From the NCBI RefSeq assembly GCF_947258525.1, contig NZ_CAMYIP010000181.1, positions 1,400-39,263 on the forward strand: a stretch of 37,864 bases of DNA, written 5' to 3'. Origin of the DNA: an uncultured Eudoraea sp. Lineage in GTDB: Bacteria; Bacteroidota; Bacteroidia; Flavobacteriales; Flavobacteriaceae. Under the pieces are notes generated by a model that saw only the letters and a program-made list of their open reading frames with translations, made no database searches and was not told the origin of the DNA. The position numbers and the translations under genes were made by a program. This document shows, one piece after another, positions 17,486 to 27,004 of this stretch; position 1 is the first letter of the stretch; every line of letters starts with the position of its first letter.

Positions 17486-18703
17486 TTAGATTTCCGTGTA
17501 TTTTTTAATAGTGTTTTTTCCCAATTGACTCAAGTGAACCTCATCCGGACCATCAGCCAGTCTCAAAGTTCTTGCTGAAGCATAAAAATGCGCTAATGGT
17601 GTGTCGCCACTTACTCCTTTGCCCCCCATGATCTGAATAGCTCTATCAATTACTTTTAAAGCCATATTTGGAGCTACTATCTTAATCATGGCAATCAGGT
17701 CTTTTGCATCCTTATTCCCAACCCTGTCCATTTTATCAGCGGCAGAAAGTACCAGCAGACGCGTTTGTTCTATTTCACAACGAGAATGGGCTATTTCCTG
17801 ACGAATACTGCTATAAGTATCCAAAGTTCTCCCAAACGGACTGCGTTCCGTGGCCCTTTCGGACATTAACTCCAGGGAACGCTGCGCCATCCCTATTAAC
17901 CGCATGCAGTGGTGTATCCTTCCCGGACCCAAACGCCCCTGGGCTATTTCAAATCCTCTACCTTCACCCAGAATAAGATTCTTTTTTGGAACACGTACTT
18001 TATTTAAAACTATTTCTGCATGTCCTTCCGGAGAATCATGGTATCCAAAAACGCTTAAGGGTCTTATAATCTCTAATCCCGGAGTATCCATTGGGACCAG
18101 TATCATACTATGCTGAAGATGGCGGGGTGCATCGAAATTTGTCTTCCCCATAACTATGGCAATTTTGCAATTTGGATCCATTGCCCCTGAAGACCACCAT
18201 TTCCTTCCGGTTATTATATAGTCATCTCCGTCTGCTAGTATAGACGTCTCAATTTTAGTGGCGTCTGAGGAGGCCACATTGGGTTCGGTCATCAAAAATG
18301 ACGATCTGATATCACCTTGCATCAAAGGATATAACCAGATATCTTTCTGTTCCGGTGTTCCATATTTTGCCAGGACTTCCATATTACCGGTGTCAGGCGG
18401 GCTACAATTAAAAACCTCTGATGACCATAATATCCTTCCCATGATCTCTGCCAATGGAGCATATTCCAAATTTGTTAATCCGGGACTTAATTTTCCATAA
18501 GTTTTCGGTAGAAACAAGTTCCAAAGCCTTTCATCCTTAGCCTTTTCTTTTAAGGCATCAAGGCCCGGCCACCTTTTCCAGATATTGTCGGGGTCTCTTT
18601 GAAAAGATTCTACTTCCTCCTGAATTGGCAATATATTACGGTCGATAAATTTTCTGAGTTTTTCCTGGAAAGCAATGGATTTTTCACTGTATTCAAAATT
18701 CAT
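17486..18703 (-). CDS. Acyl-CoA dehydrogenase (ACAD10/11, LvaC-like)
   Basis: FAD enzyme of 405 residues. Family signatures are [36 protein letters not shown] and [34 protein letters not shown]. The final ADGPDEVH motif replaces the usual YEGT, placing Asp where many acyl-CoA dehydrogenases carry Glu. As I recall, this is typical of the ACAD10/11 branch. In the lva pathway the partner of this type removes the 4-phosphate and leads to the 3-hydroxyacyl-CoA. Its stop and the kinase start are 2 bp apart, so the two are surely co-translated. Confidence 0.92.
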   Translation of the reverse strand: MNFEYSEKSIAFQEKLRKFIDRNILPIQEEVESFQRDPDNIWKRWPGLDALKEKAKDERLWNLFLPKTYGKLSPGLTNLEYAPLAEIMGRILWSSEVFNCSPPDTGNMEVLAKYGTPEQKDIWLYPLMQGDIRSSFLMTEPNVASSDATKIETSILADGDDYIITGRKWWSSGAMDPNCKIAIVMGKTNFDAPRHLQHSMILVPMDTPGLEIIRPLSVFGYHDSPEGHAEIVLNKVRVPKKNLILGEGRGFEIAQGRLGPGRIHHCMRLIGMAQRSLELMSERATERSPFGRTLDTYSSIRQEIAHSRCEIEQTRLLVLSAADKMDRVGNKDAKDLIAMIKIVAPNMALKVIDRAIQIMGGKGVSGDTPLAHFYASARTLRLADGPDEVHLSQLGKNTIKKYTEI

Positions 18704-18731
18704 ATCATTAATTTTATTCAGTAATCAAAGT

Positions 18732-19511
18732 TTATCCGGAAATTAAATAGCCTCCGTCTGCAACATAGACTCCACCTGTCATATAGGATCCGGCATCTGA
18801 AGCCAGTAGCATGACCATACCGGCCATTTCTTCCGGAGCAGCTATCCGGCCGAGCGGCAAGGCTTTTGTTAATCCTTCAACCAATTTTTCATTTGTCCAT
18901 AAACCTTCGCTAAATTTGGTTTTGATCAGGCCAGGACACAATACATTAGCACGAATCCCATAGCGGCCCCATTCTTTTGCCTGATTCTTGGTTAGCATAA
19001 TCAAAGCTGATTTAGTGGCACTATACAATCCTAATCCGAATCCGGGAGTTATTCCCTCGACAGATGAAATATTTATAATACTTCCACTGCCCTTTTCCTT
19101 CATATGAGGCAGGACCAAATTGGATAAGATCCATGGTGCCTTTACGTTCACACTCATTATCTTATCAAAAACTGCTTCGTCTGAGCCCTCCAGAGGACCA
19201 TAATAAGGGTTTATCGCCGCATTGTTTACAAGGATGTCTATGCTTCCAAAATGCTCCATGGTCTTAGCAATAAGCCTTTGGCGTTGTTCAGAATCTCCAA
19301 TATGGCATTGTATCCCCACCGCTTCAAGGTCTGCTTCCCTAAATTCGTTGGCAACCTGTTCTACTGCGCCCTGTTTCCTGCTACTTACTACCACTTTGGC
19401 TCCATTTTCCGCAAGCCCTCTAGCAATAGACTTTCCTATTCCCTTACTCGATCCGGTAACTATAGCGACTTTACCACTGAGATTAAATTTAGATTTTATA
19501 CTACTATTCAT
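18732..19511 (-). CDS. Short-chain dehydrogenase (SDR)
   Basis: Oxidoreductase of 259 residues with TGSSKGIG at 19-26, NNAA at 97-100 in place of the more usual NNAG, catalytic Ser150, Tyr163 and Lys167 (YSATK), and YMTGGVYVADGG at the C-terminus. Arg45 after the second strand (SSRKQG) suggests NADP(H). It lies 28 bp before the acyl-CoA dehydrogenase gene. A reductase of 4-ketoacyl-CoA (LvaD role) or an alcohol dehydrogenase for a hydroxy acid would both fit. The specific substrate is not readable. Confidence 0.92.
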   Translation of the reverse strand: MNSSIKSKFNLSGKVAIVTGSSKGIGKSIARGLAENGAKVVVSSRKQGAVEQVANEFREADLEAVGIQCHIGDSEQRQRLIAKTMEHFGSIDILVNNAAINPYYGPLEGSDEAVFDKIMSVNVKAPWILSNLVLPHMKEKGSGSIINISSVEGITPGFGLGLYSATKSALIMLTKNQAKEWGRYGIRANVLCPGLIKTKFSEGLWTNEKLVEGLTKALPLGRIAAPEEMAGMVMLLASDAGSYMTGGVYVADGGYLISG

Positions 19512-19573
19512 TGGTTTCTGCTGACTTTATTGATTTTGGTAATTGTTCTAACACTTATGTCTCTAATTATTCC

Positions 19574-21385
19574 CTAAGTAAATAACTGTTTTTCAACAGA
19601 GGTTGTCAATATTTGTTCATCCATCAAAACTTCAGCCAGCGCTCTTGTTTTAGGAATTTCATATTTGAAATAAAATTTCATGGCGTGGATCTTACTTTCG
19701 TAGAATATCGATGAATAATTGGCAATGGTCAAAACCATGGCATTTTGTGCTTTAACAGCAATATCCAACCATTGCCAGCCTACAATTATATTTCCAAAAA
19801 ATTCCATGAATACTGTAGCGTCTGATAAAAAACGTTCGTAATCTCCTTTTTTAGCAAAATTCATAAGAAATTGCACTACTTCCTGTGCCAGGGATAAAGT
19901 TGATTTGAGTTTCTTTGCATATGGCAGGAGATCTTCAAATTCAGATGCTGCTTTGATACTATTCATTATTTCTGCAGACAACAATTGTAATCCTTTGCCA
20001 TTATTCATAGTAATCTTCCTTCCCAGAAGATCCAATGATTGAATACCCGTGGTACCTTCATAAATGGAAAAAATACGAATGTCTCTATAATATTGTTGAA
20101 GAATAAAATCTGAGCAAAAACCGTAACCCCCAAGAACCTGAAGACCATTACTTACCGAAATCAAACCCATTTCAGAAGGATAGGTCTTAGCAATTGGTGT
20201 AAGCATTTCCAGCAAATTTTTGTATCGTTCCCTTTCTTCCGGATCTGAATGTGTCTGCGACAAATCGTGATATTTAGAAGACAGTAATATCAGACTTAAT
20301 GAACCTTCTGCTACAACCTTTTGGAGTAAGAGCATGCGTTTAACGTCCGGGTGGTTTATAATAAGGGTTTGCTCCTGACTCACATCTTTCTTACCTGTAT
20401 TGGTAAGACTGCGGCCCTGTGGTCTTTCTCTTGCATAAGATAAAGATGCCTGATAAGCGGCCATGCTTATTGCAGCAGCGCCTCGCCCGACGGCTATCCG
20501 AGCTCCGTTCATCATCATAAACATATATTTCAATCCCTGATTGGGTTCTCCAACAAGCCATCCTTTGCAATCATCATTATGTCCGAAGAAAAGATGGGTT
20601 GTACAATAGCCTTTTTGACCCATTTTTTCAAAATCAGCAAAAGTCGTTACATCATTAGGAGTAAGGTCACCACTGACAGACGGCCTGTATTTAGGGACAA
20701 CAAATAAGGAAATTCCTTTTGTACCTGCAGGTGCACCTTTAATTCGGGCCAATAACAGGTGAACAACATTTTCCGCCCCTTGATAATCTCCGCCGGAAAT
20801 AAATATCTTCTGCCCTGAAATGTTATAACCGTCCTCTGAAGGTTCAGCCGAAGTCACAATGTCGGATAACGAACTTCCGGCCTGGGGCTCAGTCAGGCAC
20901 ATAGTACCGGTCCAATCGCCTGAAAGCATTTTGGGAACGAATATTTCATTAAGCTCTTTACTGCCAAAATGTACAATCAACTCCGCTGCCCCAAGGGTCA
21001 AACCAAGATATCCGGGCAAATGATTATTGGCTGTTTCCTGAATATAAGCAGAGGCAGTGACAACCATACCCGGCAACTGCATCCCTCCAATTTCATAGTC
21101 AAACAATCCGGAAACAAGTCCCATCTCTCCACCTTTTTTAATGTAGTTTTTTACTTGTGGATGAACAACTATTTCACCGTTATCAAAATACGCAGGCTGC
21201 TCGTCCATCTCCCTAAAAAATGGAAACATCTCCCTGTCTGAAAAATCTTTTACAGCATTCAAAAAAAGTTCTACTGATTCCTGATCATAATCATCATGAC
21301 GACTTTGATCCAAAACATTTTGAAGGTCATGTACTTCGTAAAGTAAAAATTTAAGAGCATCTATGTCTATATATTGATTCGCCAT
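19574..21385 (-). CDS. Long acyl-CoA dehydrogenase with C-terminal extension
   Basis: FAD-dependent acyl-CoA dehydrogenase of 603 residues, longer than the usual 380-400 and similar to the DmdC-type group with an extra C-terminal domain. Visible parts are the FAD/substrate segments CLTEPQAGSSLSDI (163-176) and GQKIFISGGD (191-200), and the catalytic base Glu443 in IYEGTTGIQ (441-449). About 150 further helical residues follow. It is the first gene of the minus-strand cluster, so its upstream region (21386-21761) should carry the operon promoter. It probably makes the 2-enoyl-CoA. Chain length is unknown. Confidence 0.92.
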   Translation of the reverse strand: MANQYIDIDALKFLLYEVHDLQNVLDQSRHDDYDQESVELFLNAVKDFSDREMFPFFREMDEQPAYFDNGEIVVHPQVKNYIKKGGEMGLVSGLFDYEIGGMQLPGMVVTASAYIQETANNHLPGYLGLTLGAAELIVHFGSKELNEIFVPKMLSGDWTGTMCLTEPQAGSSLSDIVTSAEPSEDGYNISGQKIFISGGDYQGAENVVHLLLARIKGAPAGTKGISLFVVPKYRPSVSGDLTPNDVTTFADFEKMGQKGYCTTHLFFGHNDDCKGWLVGEPNQGLKYMFMMMNGARIAVGRGAAAISMAAYQASLSYARERPQGRSLTNTGKKDVSQEQTLIINHPDVKRMLLLQKVVAEGSLSLILLSSKYHDLSQTHSDPEERERYKNLLEMLTPIAKTYPSEMGLISVSNGLQVLGGYGFCSDFILQQYYRDIRIFSIYEGTTGIQSLDLLGRKITMNNGKGLQLLSAEIMNSIKAASEFEDLLPYAKKLKSTLSLAQEVVQFLMNFAKKGDYERFLSDATVFMEFFGNIIVGWQWLDIAVKAQNAMVLTIANYSSIFYESKIHAMKFYFKYEIPKTRALAEVLMDEQILTTSVEKQLFT

Positions 21386-21761
21386 AAGAAATTGAATTTA
21401 TATGCTTAACAGAACAATTGTCAGATAGGTAAATTGCCAGTAGAATTCAGCCTCAATATAATCAATTAGAATGACATTCGCGGGTAAATTATTATCATAT
21501 AAATGAAGATATTATTAGGCTACATCAGCTACAACTATCCTTATAATTTCCGCAACCTGAGCAATATATATTTAAATTCTACTTGTGAAATTCAGTTTTT
21601 GAAGACAAGATTGAAATCAAATATAATCTATATGGCATTGCTTAAAACTTTCAATACAGGAATTGTAACACTAGTTGTTTAAAATGATATATAGCGTACT
21701 TTTTCATATTTCATAGTTAAGCAAAATTTCGAATTCAATTAAAAACATTTACATTTGAACA
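21386..21761. other. Divergent regulatory region of the catabolic cluster and the lipoprotein gene
   Basis: 376 bases. On the plus side there is a clear promoter (21727-21757). For the minus-strand cluster I find no full TAnnTTTG box. A perfect dyad GAATG-A-CATTC at 21469-21479 lies about 85 bp before the cluster start and could be an operator. A 59-codon open frame (21503-21682) has non-coding-like composition. Confidence 0.45.
21727..21757 (+). promoter_or_regulatory. Promoter of the lipocalin-like lipoprotein gene
   Basis: TTTC (21727-21730), 19 bases, then TACATTTG (21750-21757). Transcription would begin about 21762-21765, on top of the first in-frame ATG (21762). This favours the second ATG at 21783. 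Confidence 0.55.
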
Positions 21762-21782
21762 ATGACAAAAAATAAAAGAGTA

Positions 21783-22256
21783 ATGAAAAAGATCAGGGTT
21801 TTATTACCATTAATTGCATTCATATTTGTTTTTCAGGCTTGCTCATCAGACGACAACGCCCCTGTTGAGGATAATAATGATGCTGTTGTGGGTACGTGGA
21901 ATTTGGCCGAACTAAATATCAATCCTCCTCAGGATATTAATAGTGATGGGAATACTACTTCTAATATTTTGACTGAATTACCCTGTGCAACGGGCACACT
22001 TATTATTAACAGTGATGGTAGCTGGAGTTCTACCGTCGTTAATTTAGATATTACCACTATTACCGGAACGCTTTTTGACATTCGATGCACAAATACGAGC
22101 AGCACTGCTTCAGGAGTCTGGCAATTACAAAACTCACAATTATCCTTATTTTTTAATACTACTCTTTTCTTATATAACCTCAGCGGTGATAGGTTAACCA
22201 ACACTACCAATGAGGATCTGCCCGGATTTATGAGTGAAGTTTACGAAAAACAATAA
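21783..22256 (+). CDS. Lipocalin-like lipoprotein
   Basis: A 157-residue lipoprotein from the ATG at 21783 (MKKIRVLLPLIAFIFVFQAC). The lipobox FQAC marks the acylated Cys. The mature part starts SSDDNAPVEDNND, then VVGTWNLAELNI, the strand pattern and GTW motif of small lipocalin-like proteins common in Flavobacteriia. A TLIINSDGSWSS strand, a two-cysteine pattern and a final beta segment follow. The first ATG at 21762 lies at the predicted transcription start and is less likely. Ligand unknown. It is a lone gene divergent from the catabolic cluster. Confidence 0.75.
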   Translation: MKKIRVLLPLIAFIFVFQACSSDDNAPVEDNNDAVVGTWNLAELNINPPQDINSDGNTTSNILTELPCATGTLIINSDGSWSSTVVNLDITTITGTLFDIRCTNTSSTASGVWQLQNSQLSLFFNTTLFLYNLSGDRLTNTTNEDLPGFMSEVYEKQ

Positions 22257-22329
22257 TTTAATCATTTATCTTTCGAAGCGATCAAAGTTTGCAAAATCAT
22301 CTTTAAACAGTTTCGGGTGTGTAATTTAT

Positions 22330-22364
22330 ATTCCATGAATCCGGCAATTATGGAATTATATTTT
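22330..22364 (+). terminator. Weak hairpin between lipoprotein and YeeE-type genes
   Basis: ATTCCAT (22330-22336) pairs with ATGGAAT (22350-22356) around 13 bases, followed by TATATTTTT. It could end the lipoprotein transcript. The same T-rich tail resembles a weak -7 box for the next gene. Confidence 0.35.
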
Positions 22365-22376
22365 TAAATAAAAGAA

Positions 22377-22940
22377 ATGGAATATCTGCTTAAACCCTGG
22401 CCCTGGTACGTTTCGGGTCCTTTGTTTACACTGGTAATGTTATTACTGATTTATTTTGGCAAAACATTTGGCATGTCTACTACACTCAGAACCCTATGCA
22501 GTATTGGTGGTGCGGGAAAATATTCTGATTTCTTCCGTTTCGACTGGAAAGCATATCGATGGAACCTCATTGTAGTCCTGGGTGCCATTATTGGTGGCTA
22601 TATTGCAGTTACTTTTTTGTCTGATGGTTCCACCATCGCTCTAAACGCGCAAACGGTTTCCGATCTAAGTGAACTAGGGTTTTATAACGCAGGTGAAGGT
22701 CTTTTACCCACTGAAATTTATGCATGGGATAATGTTTTAACCTTAAAGGGAATGGCGATTCTTATAATTGCCGGATTCCTGGTTGGTTTTGGAACACGCT
22801 ATGCAGGAGGTTGTACATCTGGTCATGCGATAACCGGACTGAGTAATCTTCAATGGCCTTCACTAATTGCAGTAATTGGCTTTTTTATTGGTGGATTAAT
22901 AATGACACATTTTCTATTACCCTTAATATTCAGCCCATGA
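22377..22940 (+). CDS. YeeE/YedE-type sulfur-compound transporter, first half
   Basis: Inner-membrane protein of 187 residues with about four or five hydrophobic segments. The signature GTRYAGGCTSGHAITGLSN carries the conserved Cys that handles the sulfur substrate in YeeE/TsuA-type proteins, where it passes thiosulfate or related compounds. Here the carrier is split into two genes: the stop of this gene overlaps the next start in an ATGA. The second gene supplies the other half with its own Cys motif. Substrate in this organism is inferred, possibly thiosulfate or persulfide. Confidence 0.88.
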   Translation: MEYLLKPWPWYVSGPLFTLVMLLLIYFGKTFGMSTTLRTLCSIGGAGKYSDFFRFDWKAYRWNLIVVLGAIIGGYIAVTFLSDGSTIALNAQTVSDLSELGFYNAGEGLLPTEIYAWDNVLTLKGMAILIIAGFLVGFGTRYAGGCTSGHAITGLSNLQWPSLIAVIGFFIGGLIMTHFLLPLIFSP

Positions 22941-23350
22941 AAATTTTAAAATTCTTATTAGTTGGTATTTTCTTTGGAATAGTCCTTGTGAAATCTGAGG
23001 CCGTTTCCTGGTACAGGATCTATGAAATGTTCAAATTTCAGTCATTTCATATGTATGGCATCATTGGTTCCGCCGTTTTATTAGGTGTATTGTTCATATG
23101 GTTATTCAAAGTATTTGGTGTTAAAAATATTGAGGGAAACCGGATAAGCCTGGTGCCAAAAGATAGTGGCTTTGTTCGGTATATTGTGGGGGGTACTGTA
23201 TTCGGATTGGGTTGGGCACTTGCAGGAGCTTGCCCGGGACCTCTATATGTTTTACTTGGCACGGGCGTAATAAGTATGTTAATTGTAATTGCTGCGGCAG
23301 TATTTGGGACATTTGTCTATGGCGTACTAAAAAGCAAACTTCCTCATTAA
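22937..23350 (+). CDS. YeeE/YedE-type sulfur-compound transporter, second half
   Basis: A 137-residue membrane protein. The start ATG at 22937 overlaps the TGA of the preceding gene (ATGA), typical of translational coupling. An upstream extension in the same frame is not needed. Hydrophobic segments flank the motif GLGWALAGACPGPLYVLLGTG, the second conserved Cys element of the YeeE/YedE (DUF6691-like) group. It would assemble with the 187-residue partner as one transporter. It converges on the GH94 gene with a 24-bp gap and no obvious terminator. Confidence 0.88.
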   Translation: MKILKFLLVGIFFGIVLVKSEAVSWYRIYEMFKFQSFHMYGIIGSAVLLGVLFIWLFKVFGVKNIEGNRISLVPKDSGFVRYIVGGTVFGLGWALAGACPGPLYVLLGTGVISMLIVIAAAVFGTFVYGVLKSKLPH

Positions 23351-23374
23351 TAAATAGAGGGGTTTTAATAATCT

Positions 23375-25810
23375 TTATCCCATTATTACTTGCACAGCAT
23401 GTTCCTTGCCTTTTTCAAGTATTGGTATAATGTTAGAATTTATTTCTTTCCCATTAACCAGGATTTGTTTTATCCCTTTGCTAATATGTTTCGGGTTTTT
23501 GACATCGATATTGTAGGTAACATCCCTAAACACCCTTTTCATCTTAAAACCATCCCATGCAGATGGGATACAAGGATTTATCGCTAATCCATCATAGTCC
23601 GGACTAATTCCTAAAATATGCTGTGTAATTGCGTAGAAATTCCAGGAGGCGGTACCAGACAGCCATGAGTTTTTTGCTTCGCCAGGCTTATGTGCCTCTT
23701 TACCCGCGATCATCTGACAATAGACATAGGGTTCAACTTTGTGCAATTCTGACAATTCCTCTAGAAAGCTTGGTGCAATTTTAGTGTAATAATCATAGGC
23801 CTCATCTCCACGGCCCAGCATGGTTTCACCAATCATGATCCAGGGGTTGTTATGACAAAAGATTCCCCCATTTTCCTTATAACCCGCGGGATAAGTTGAA
23901 ATCTCGCCATATTCTATATAGTACTTGGTGAAGGCAGGATAATTCAGGACAATTCCAAATTCGCAATCCAAATATTTTTTTACCGCATTTAAGGACTTTT
24001 CAACCATCCCTTCTTCTTTGCCAATTTCTGCCATGGTGCACCAACCCTGGGATTCTATAAATATCTTTCCTTCTTCATTCTCTGATGATCCTACTTTGTT
24101 TCCAAAATAATCGTATGCCCGCAGGTACCAGTTTCCATCCCAACCATGTTCCATAACTGCTTCACTCATATCATCTACGTGTACCTGAGCGGCTTCAGCT
24201 TCTTCCTCTTTGCCAACCCGTTTACAAAGCTTTACATATTCTTTACCGTACACCACAAAAAGACCAGCAATCATTAAAGATTCGGCTGTACCTCCCTTTT
24301 GGTTCTCCGTAGTTTGAAAAGACTCATTAGGATCCTCGGAGAAGCAATTTAAATTAAGGCAGTCATTCCAATCTGCTCTGCCAATTAATGGTAATTTATG
24401 CGGTCCCAAATTATTTACAACATGGTAAAAAGAAGCTTTTAGATGTTCAAAATGTGATTTAGCACGTGCAGAATCATTATCAAAGGGTACCAATTCATCT
24501 AACAGGGAAAAATCTCCGGTTTCCTTTATGTATGCAGTAGTAGAAAGGATCAGCCAGAGTGGATCGTCATTAAAATTTCCTCCTATTGCAGCATTGCCTT
24601 TTTTGGTCAGCGGTTGATATTGATGGTAACAGGAGCCATCTTCAAATTGTGTAGATGCTATATCATAAATGCGTTCCCGGGCTCTTTCCGGAATTTGATG
24701 AACAAATCCAATTAGATCCTGATTAGAATCCCTAAAACCCATTCCACGGCCTATGCCCGATTCAAAGAATGAGGCGGATCTAGACATATTAAACGTTACC
24801 ATGCATTGGTATTGATTCCAAATATTTACCATCCTATCGAGCCGGGGGTCCGCAGATTGTATTGAGATTTTACCTAATAAATCATCCCAATAGGCCTTCA
24901 AATTTTCAAAGGCACGGTTTACCTTTTCTGCAGTATCAAAGGATGAAATCATTTCCTGTGCCGGCTGCTTATTAATGACCGATTTACTTTCCCATTTATT
25001 ATCTTTCTCAACCTCAACATAACCCAGCATGAATATCAATTCTTTTTCCTCTCCGGGCTCAAGTTCTATTTCCAGGTAATGTGATGCAATTGGCGACCAG
25101 CCGTGAGCAATTGAATTTTTAGATTGTCCTTCGCTAACTACATCAGGGGCATCCAAACCATTATAAAGGCCAGCAAAAGTCTCCCTGTCTGTGTCATAAC
25201 CTTTTATTGCGCCATTAACGGAGTAAAAAGCATAATGGTTTCGTCTCTCCTTAAATTCTGTCTTGTGGTAAATTACGGAGTCTTTTACTTCAACTTCACC
25301 GGTGGAGAAGTTTCTCTGAAAATTGGTCATATCATCTTCAGCATTCCATAAGCACCATTCAATAAAGGAAAACAGCTTTAATTGTTTACTATTTGATGAA
25401 GAATTCTTTAAGGAAACCTTTTGAATTTCGCCCCAGAAACCCAGAGGAATAAATTGCAGAACTTCTGCCTCTATCCCGTTTTTGGTTCCTTTGAACTTTG
25501 TATAACTCATACCATGACGGCATTCATAATGGTCCAATTCGGTTTTCACAGGTTTCCACCCGGGAGACCAAATAGTATCACCATCTTTAATATAAAAATA
25601 CTTACCACCGTTATCCGCCGGAATATTGTTATATCTGTATCGGGTTAATCTTCGAAATTTTGCGTCTTTATAAAAAGTGTAGCCACCACCGGTATTTGAT
25701 GTTAATGAGAAAAAATCTTTATTTCCAAGATAATTAATCCAGGGATATGGAGTTTTGGGATTTGTAATTACGTATTCTCTGTTTTCATCATCAAAGTATC
25801 CGTATTTCAT
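23375..25810 (-). CDS. GH94 glycoside phosphorylase (cellobiose/laminaribiose phosphorylase-like)
   Basis: Cytoplasmic enzyme of 811 residues with no signal peptide. The N-terminal beta-sandwich ([20 protein letters not shown], then PWINYLGN and [20 protein letters not shown]) and the [18 protein letters not shown] segment are hallmarks of GH94. The ADWND catalytic motif is at 479-483 ([12 protein letters not shown]), followed by a C-terminal beta domain. GH94 enzymes split beta-glucosidic disaccharides with phosphate to give alpha-glucose-1-phosphate. In this locus, next to GH17 enzymes, laminaribiose is a plausible substrate, but the length also fits cellobiose phosphorylases. It is the most downstream gene of the locus, 212 bp after the GH17 gene. 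Confidence 0.9.
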   Translation of the reverse strand: MKYGYFDDENREYVITNPKTPYPWINYLGNKDFFSLTSNTGGGYTFYKDAKFRRLTRYRYNNIPADNGGKYFYIKDGDTIWSPGWKPVKTELDHYECRHGMSYTKFKGTKNGIEAEVLQFIPLGFWGEIQKVSLKNSSSNSKQLKLFSFIEWCLWNAEDDMTNFQRNFSTGEVEVKDSVIYHKTEFKERRNHYAFYSVNGAIKGYDTDRETFAGLYNGLDAPDVVSEGQSKNSIAHGWSPIASHYLEIELEPGEEKELIFMLGYVEVEKDNKWESKSVINKQPAQEMISSFDTAEKVNRAFENLKAYWDDLLGKISIQSADPRLDRMVNIWNQYQCMVTFNMSRSASFFESGIGRGMGFRDSNQDLIGFVHQIPERARERIYDIASTQFEDGSCYHQYQPLTKKGNAAIGGNFNDDPLWLILSTTAYIKETGDFSLLDELVPFDNDSARAKSHFEHLKASFYHVVNNLGPHKLPLIGRADWNDCLNLNCFSEDPNESFQTTENQKGGTAESLMIAGLFVVYGKEYVKLCKRVGKEEEAEAAQVHVDDMSEAVMEHGWDGNWYLRAYDYFGNKVGSSENEEGKIFIESQGWCTMAEIGKEEGMVEKSLNAVKKYLDCEFGIVLNYPAFTKYYIEYGEISTYPAGYKENGGIFCHNNPWIMIGETMLGRGDEAYDYYTKIAPSFLEELSELHKVEPYVYCQMIAGKEAHKPGEAKNSWLSGTASWNFYAITQHILGISPDYDGLAINPCIPSAWDGFKMKRVFRDVTYNIDVKNPKHISKGIKQILVNGKEINSNIIPILEKGKEHAVQVIMG

Positions 25811-26022
25811 TTTTTACGAAGTTTTTAGATTATTGAGTAGCCGATAGCAAAACCTAAAAGTAAAAAATGTTCTTTTAACAAAGATCCGGAATACAAAATG
25901 AATTCTAAAGGTGAGAATAAATGCTCATCCCGGTCTTATAGCCTGGACCTGTGAATAAAGAAATTTCCTTACTCATATACAAATCAACCCGAATTTTGGA
26001 AACCTCTTAAAGTCAAAAATCT

Positions 26023-26964
26023 CTATCTGACTGTTTCACGAGAGTATAGTTCACTCATGACCAGTTTTGGAGTTCTGTCAACTTTAAATAATCCCCAGTG
26101 TTTTTCCGGTTCCAGAGCTTCTTCCGATCCTTTCCATGATTCATCAAAAGCTTCAAACACGAATGTAAGCACCTCTGCTTCTTCACTCCAATCAACTAAA
26201 TCATTATAATAAATACGTTGATGTTCTTCACTTACATTACTCGGGCAAATTCCTCTTCCGTTTGAAAAAGTTGTCCACCCTGCCTCTGTAATTACCACCG
26301 GTTTATTTGGATAGGTATCAGCTACCGTATAATAATTTTGCCTGGTATATTCCATAGCTTCATGAATGTTCTTATACTCCCATACAGGGTAGGTATGGAT
26401 AGATATAAAATCTACTTCTTCAACCAGGTCTTTTAACTTATCAAGCCAGGGCAGATAATTTTCACAAAAAGTGACGGGTTGTTTGGCTCCTTTTTTAATC
26501 ATCTTCACATAATTGACAACGCTATCAACGGGTACATAATGGTCAGTCCAATCAACACATGCTTCATTACCGGCAGACAGAGAGAAAATAATATTGGGAT
26601 ATTTGTTTGCCAGGCGTATCAATTTATTGATCTGCGAGACATTTGCGACTTTGTTTTTCTCGAGTTGCTCTTCAGAATAAGATCCGCCCCAGGGACAACC
26701 ATAATTATTTACTTCGGCAACAATATAGGCGCCAAGCATCACTTTAAAATTAAGGTTCTCTTTATCAATGACCTCCAAAACTGTTTCGGCATGTCTATCA
26801 CAGTCGTATAATCTAAGGTATCTCCAGTGATTATGAAGAATTAACAGATCTTCTTTGATTTCATCATAGCTGGGAAAAACGTCTCCAGGCCTCTGACCTT
26901 CTCGAAAACCTGAATAACAAATTGCCCTTCCTGCTTCTATATTTAATTCTTTAGTATAACTCAT
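26023..26964 (-). CDS. GH17-like beta-1,3-glucanase, cytoplasmic
   Basis: A TIM-barrel protein of 313 residues without signal peptide. The acid/base Glu134 (LSAGNEACVDWT) and nucleophile Glu227 (VVITEAGW) match GH17, whose members cleave or transfer beta-1,3-glucans. Also typical are YLRLYDCDRHAE and DFISIHTYPVW. The ICYSGFREGQRPGD start resembles the neighbour at 27005 (LCFSLYEDGQRPGD), so the two probably arose by duplication and then diverged. The stop-to-start gap between them is 40 bp. The lack of an export signal suggests action on imported oligosaccharides. Confidence 0.87.
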   Translation of the reverse strand: MSYTKELNIEAGRAICYSGFREGQRPGDVFPSYDEIKEDLLILHNHWRYLRLYDCDRHAETVLEVIDKENLNFKVMLGAYIVAEVNNYGCPWGGSYSEEQLEKNKVANVSQINKLIRLANKYPNIIFSLSAGNEACVDWTDHYVPVDSVVNYVKMIKKGAKQPVTFCENYLPWLDKLKDLVEEVDFISIHTYPVWEYKNIHEAMEYTRQNYYTVADTYPNKPVVITEAGWTTFSNGRGICPSNVSEEHQRIYYNDLVDWSEEAEVLTFVFEAFDESWKGSEEALEPEKHWGLFKVDRTPKLVMSELYSRETVR

Positions 26965-27004
26965 ATTTCAATAACAACTTTTATAAACTATTGGAATATT
27001 AACC

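Noticed and set aside
21503-21682. 59-codon open frame in the divergent region
   Set aside because: Composition is Asn/Tyr/Ile-rich like translated AT-rich spacer, with no domain, signal or promoter.
22853-22936. Upstream extension of the second YeeE-type gene
   Set aside because: It would overlap the first gene by 88 bp; the ATG at 22937 gives a normal ATGA overlap and a typical membrane N-terminus.
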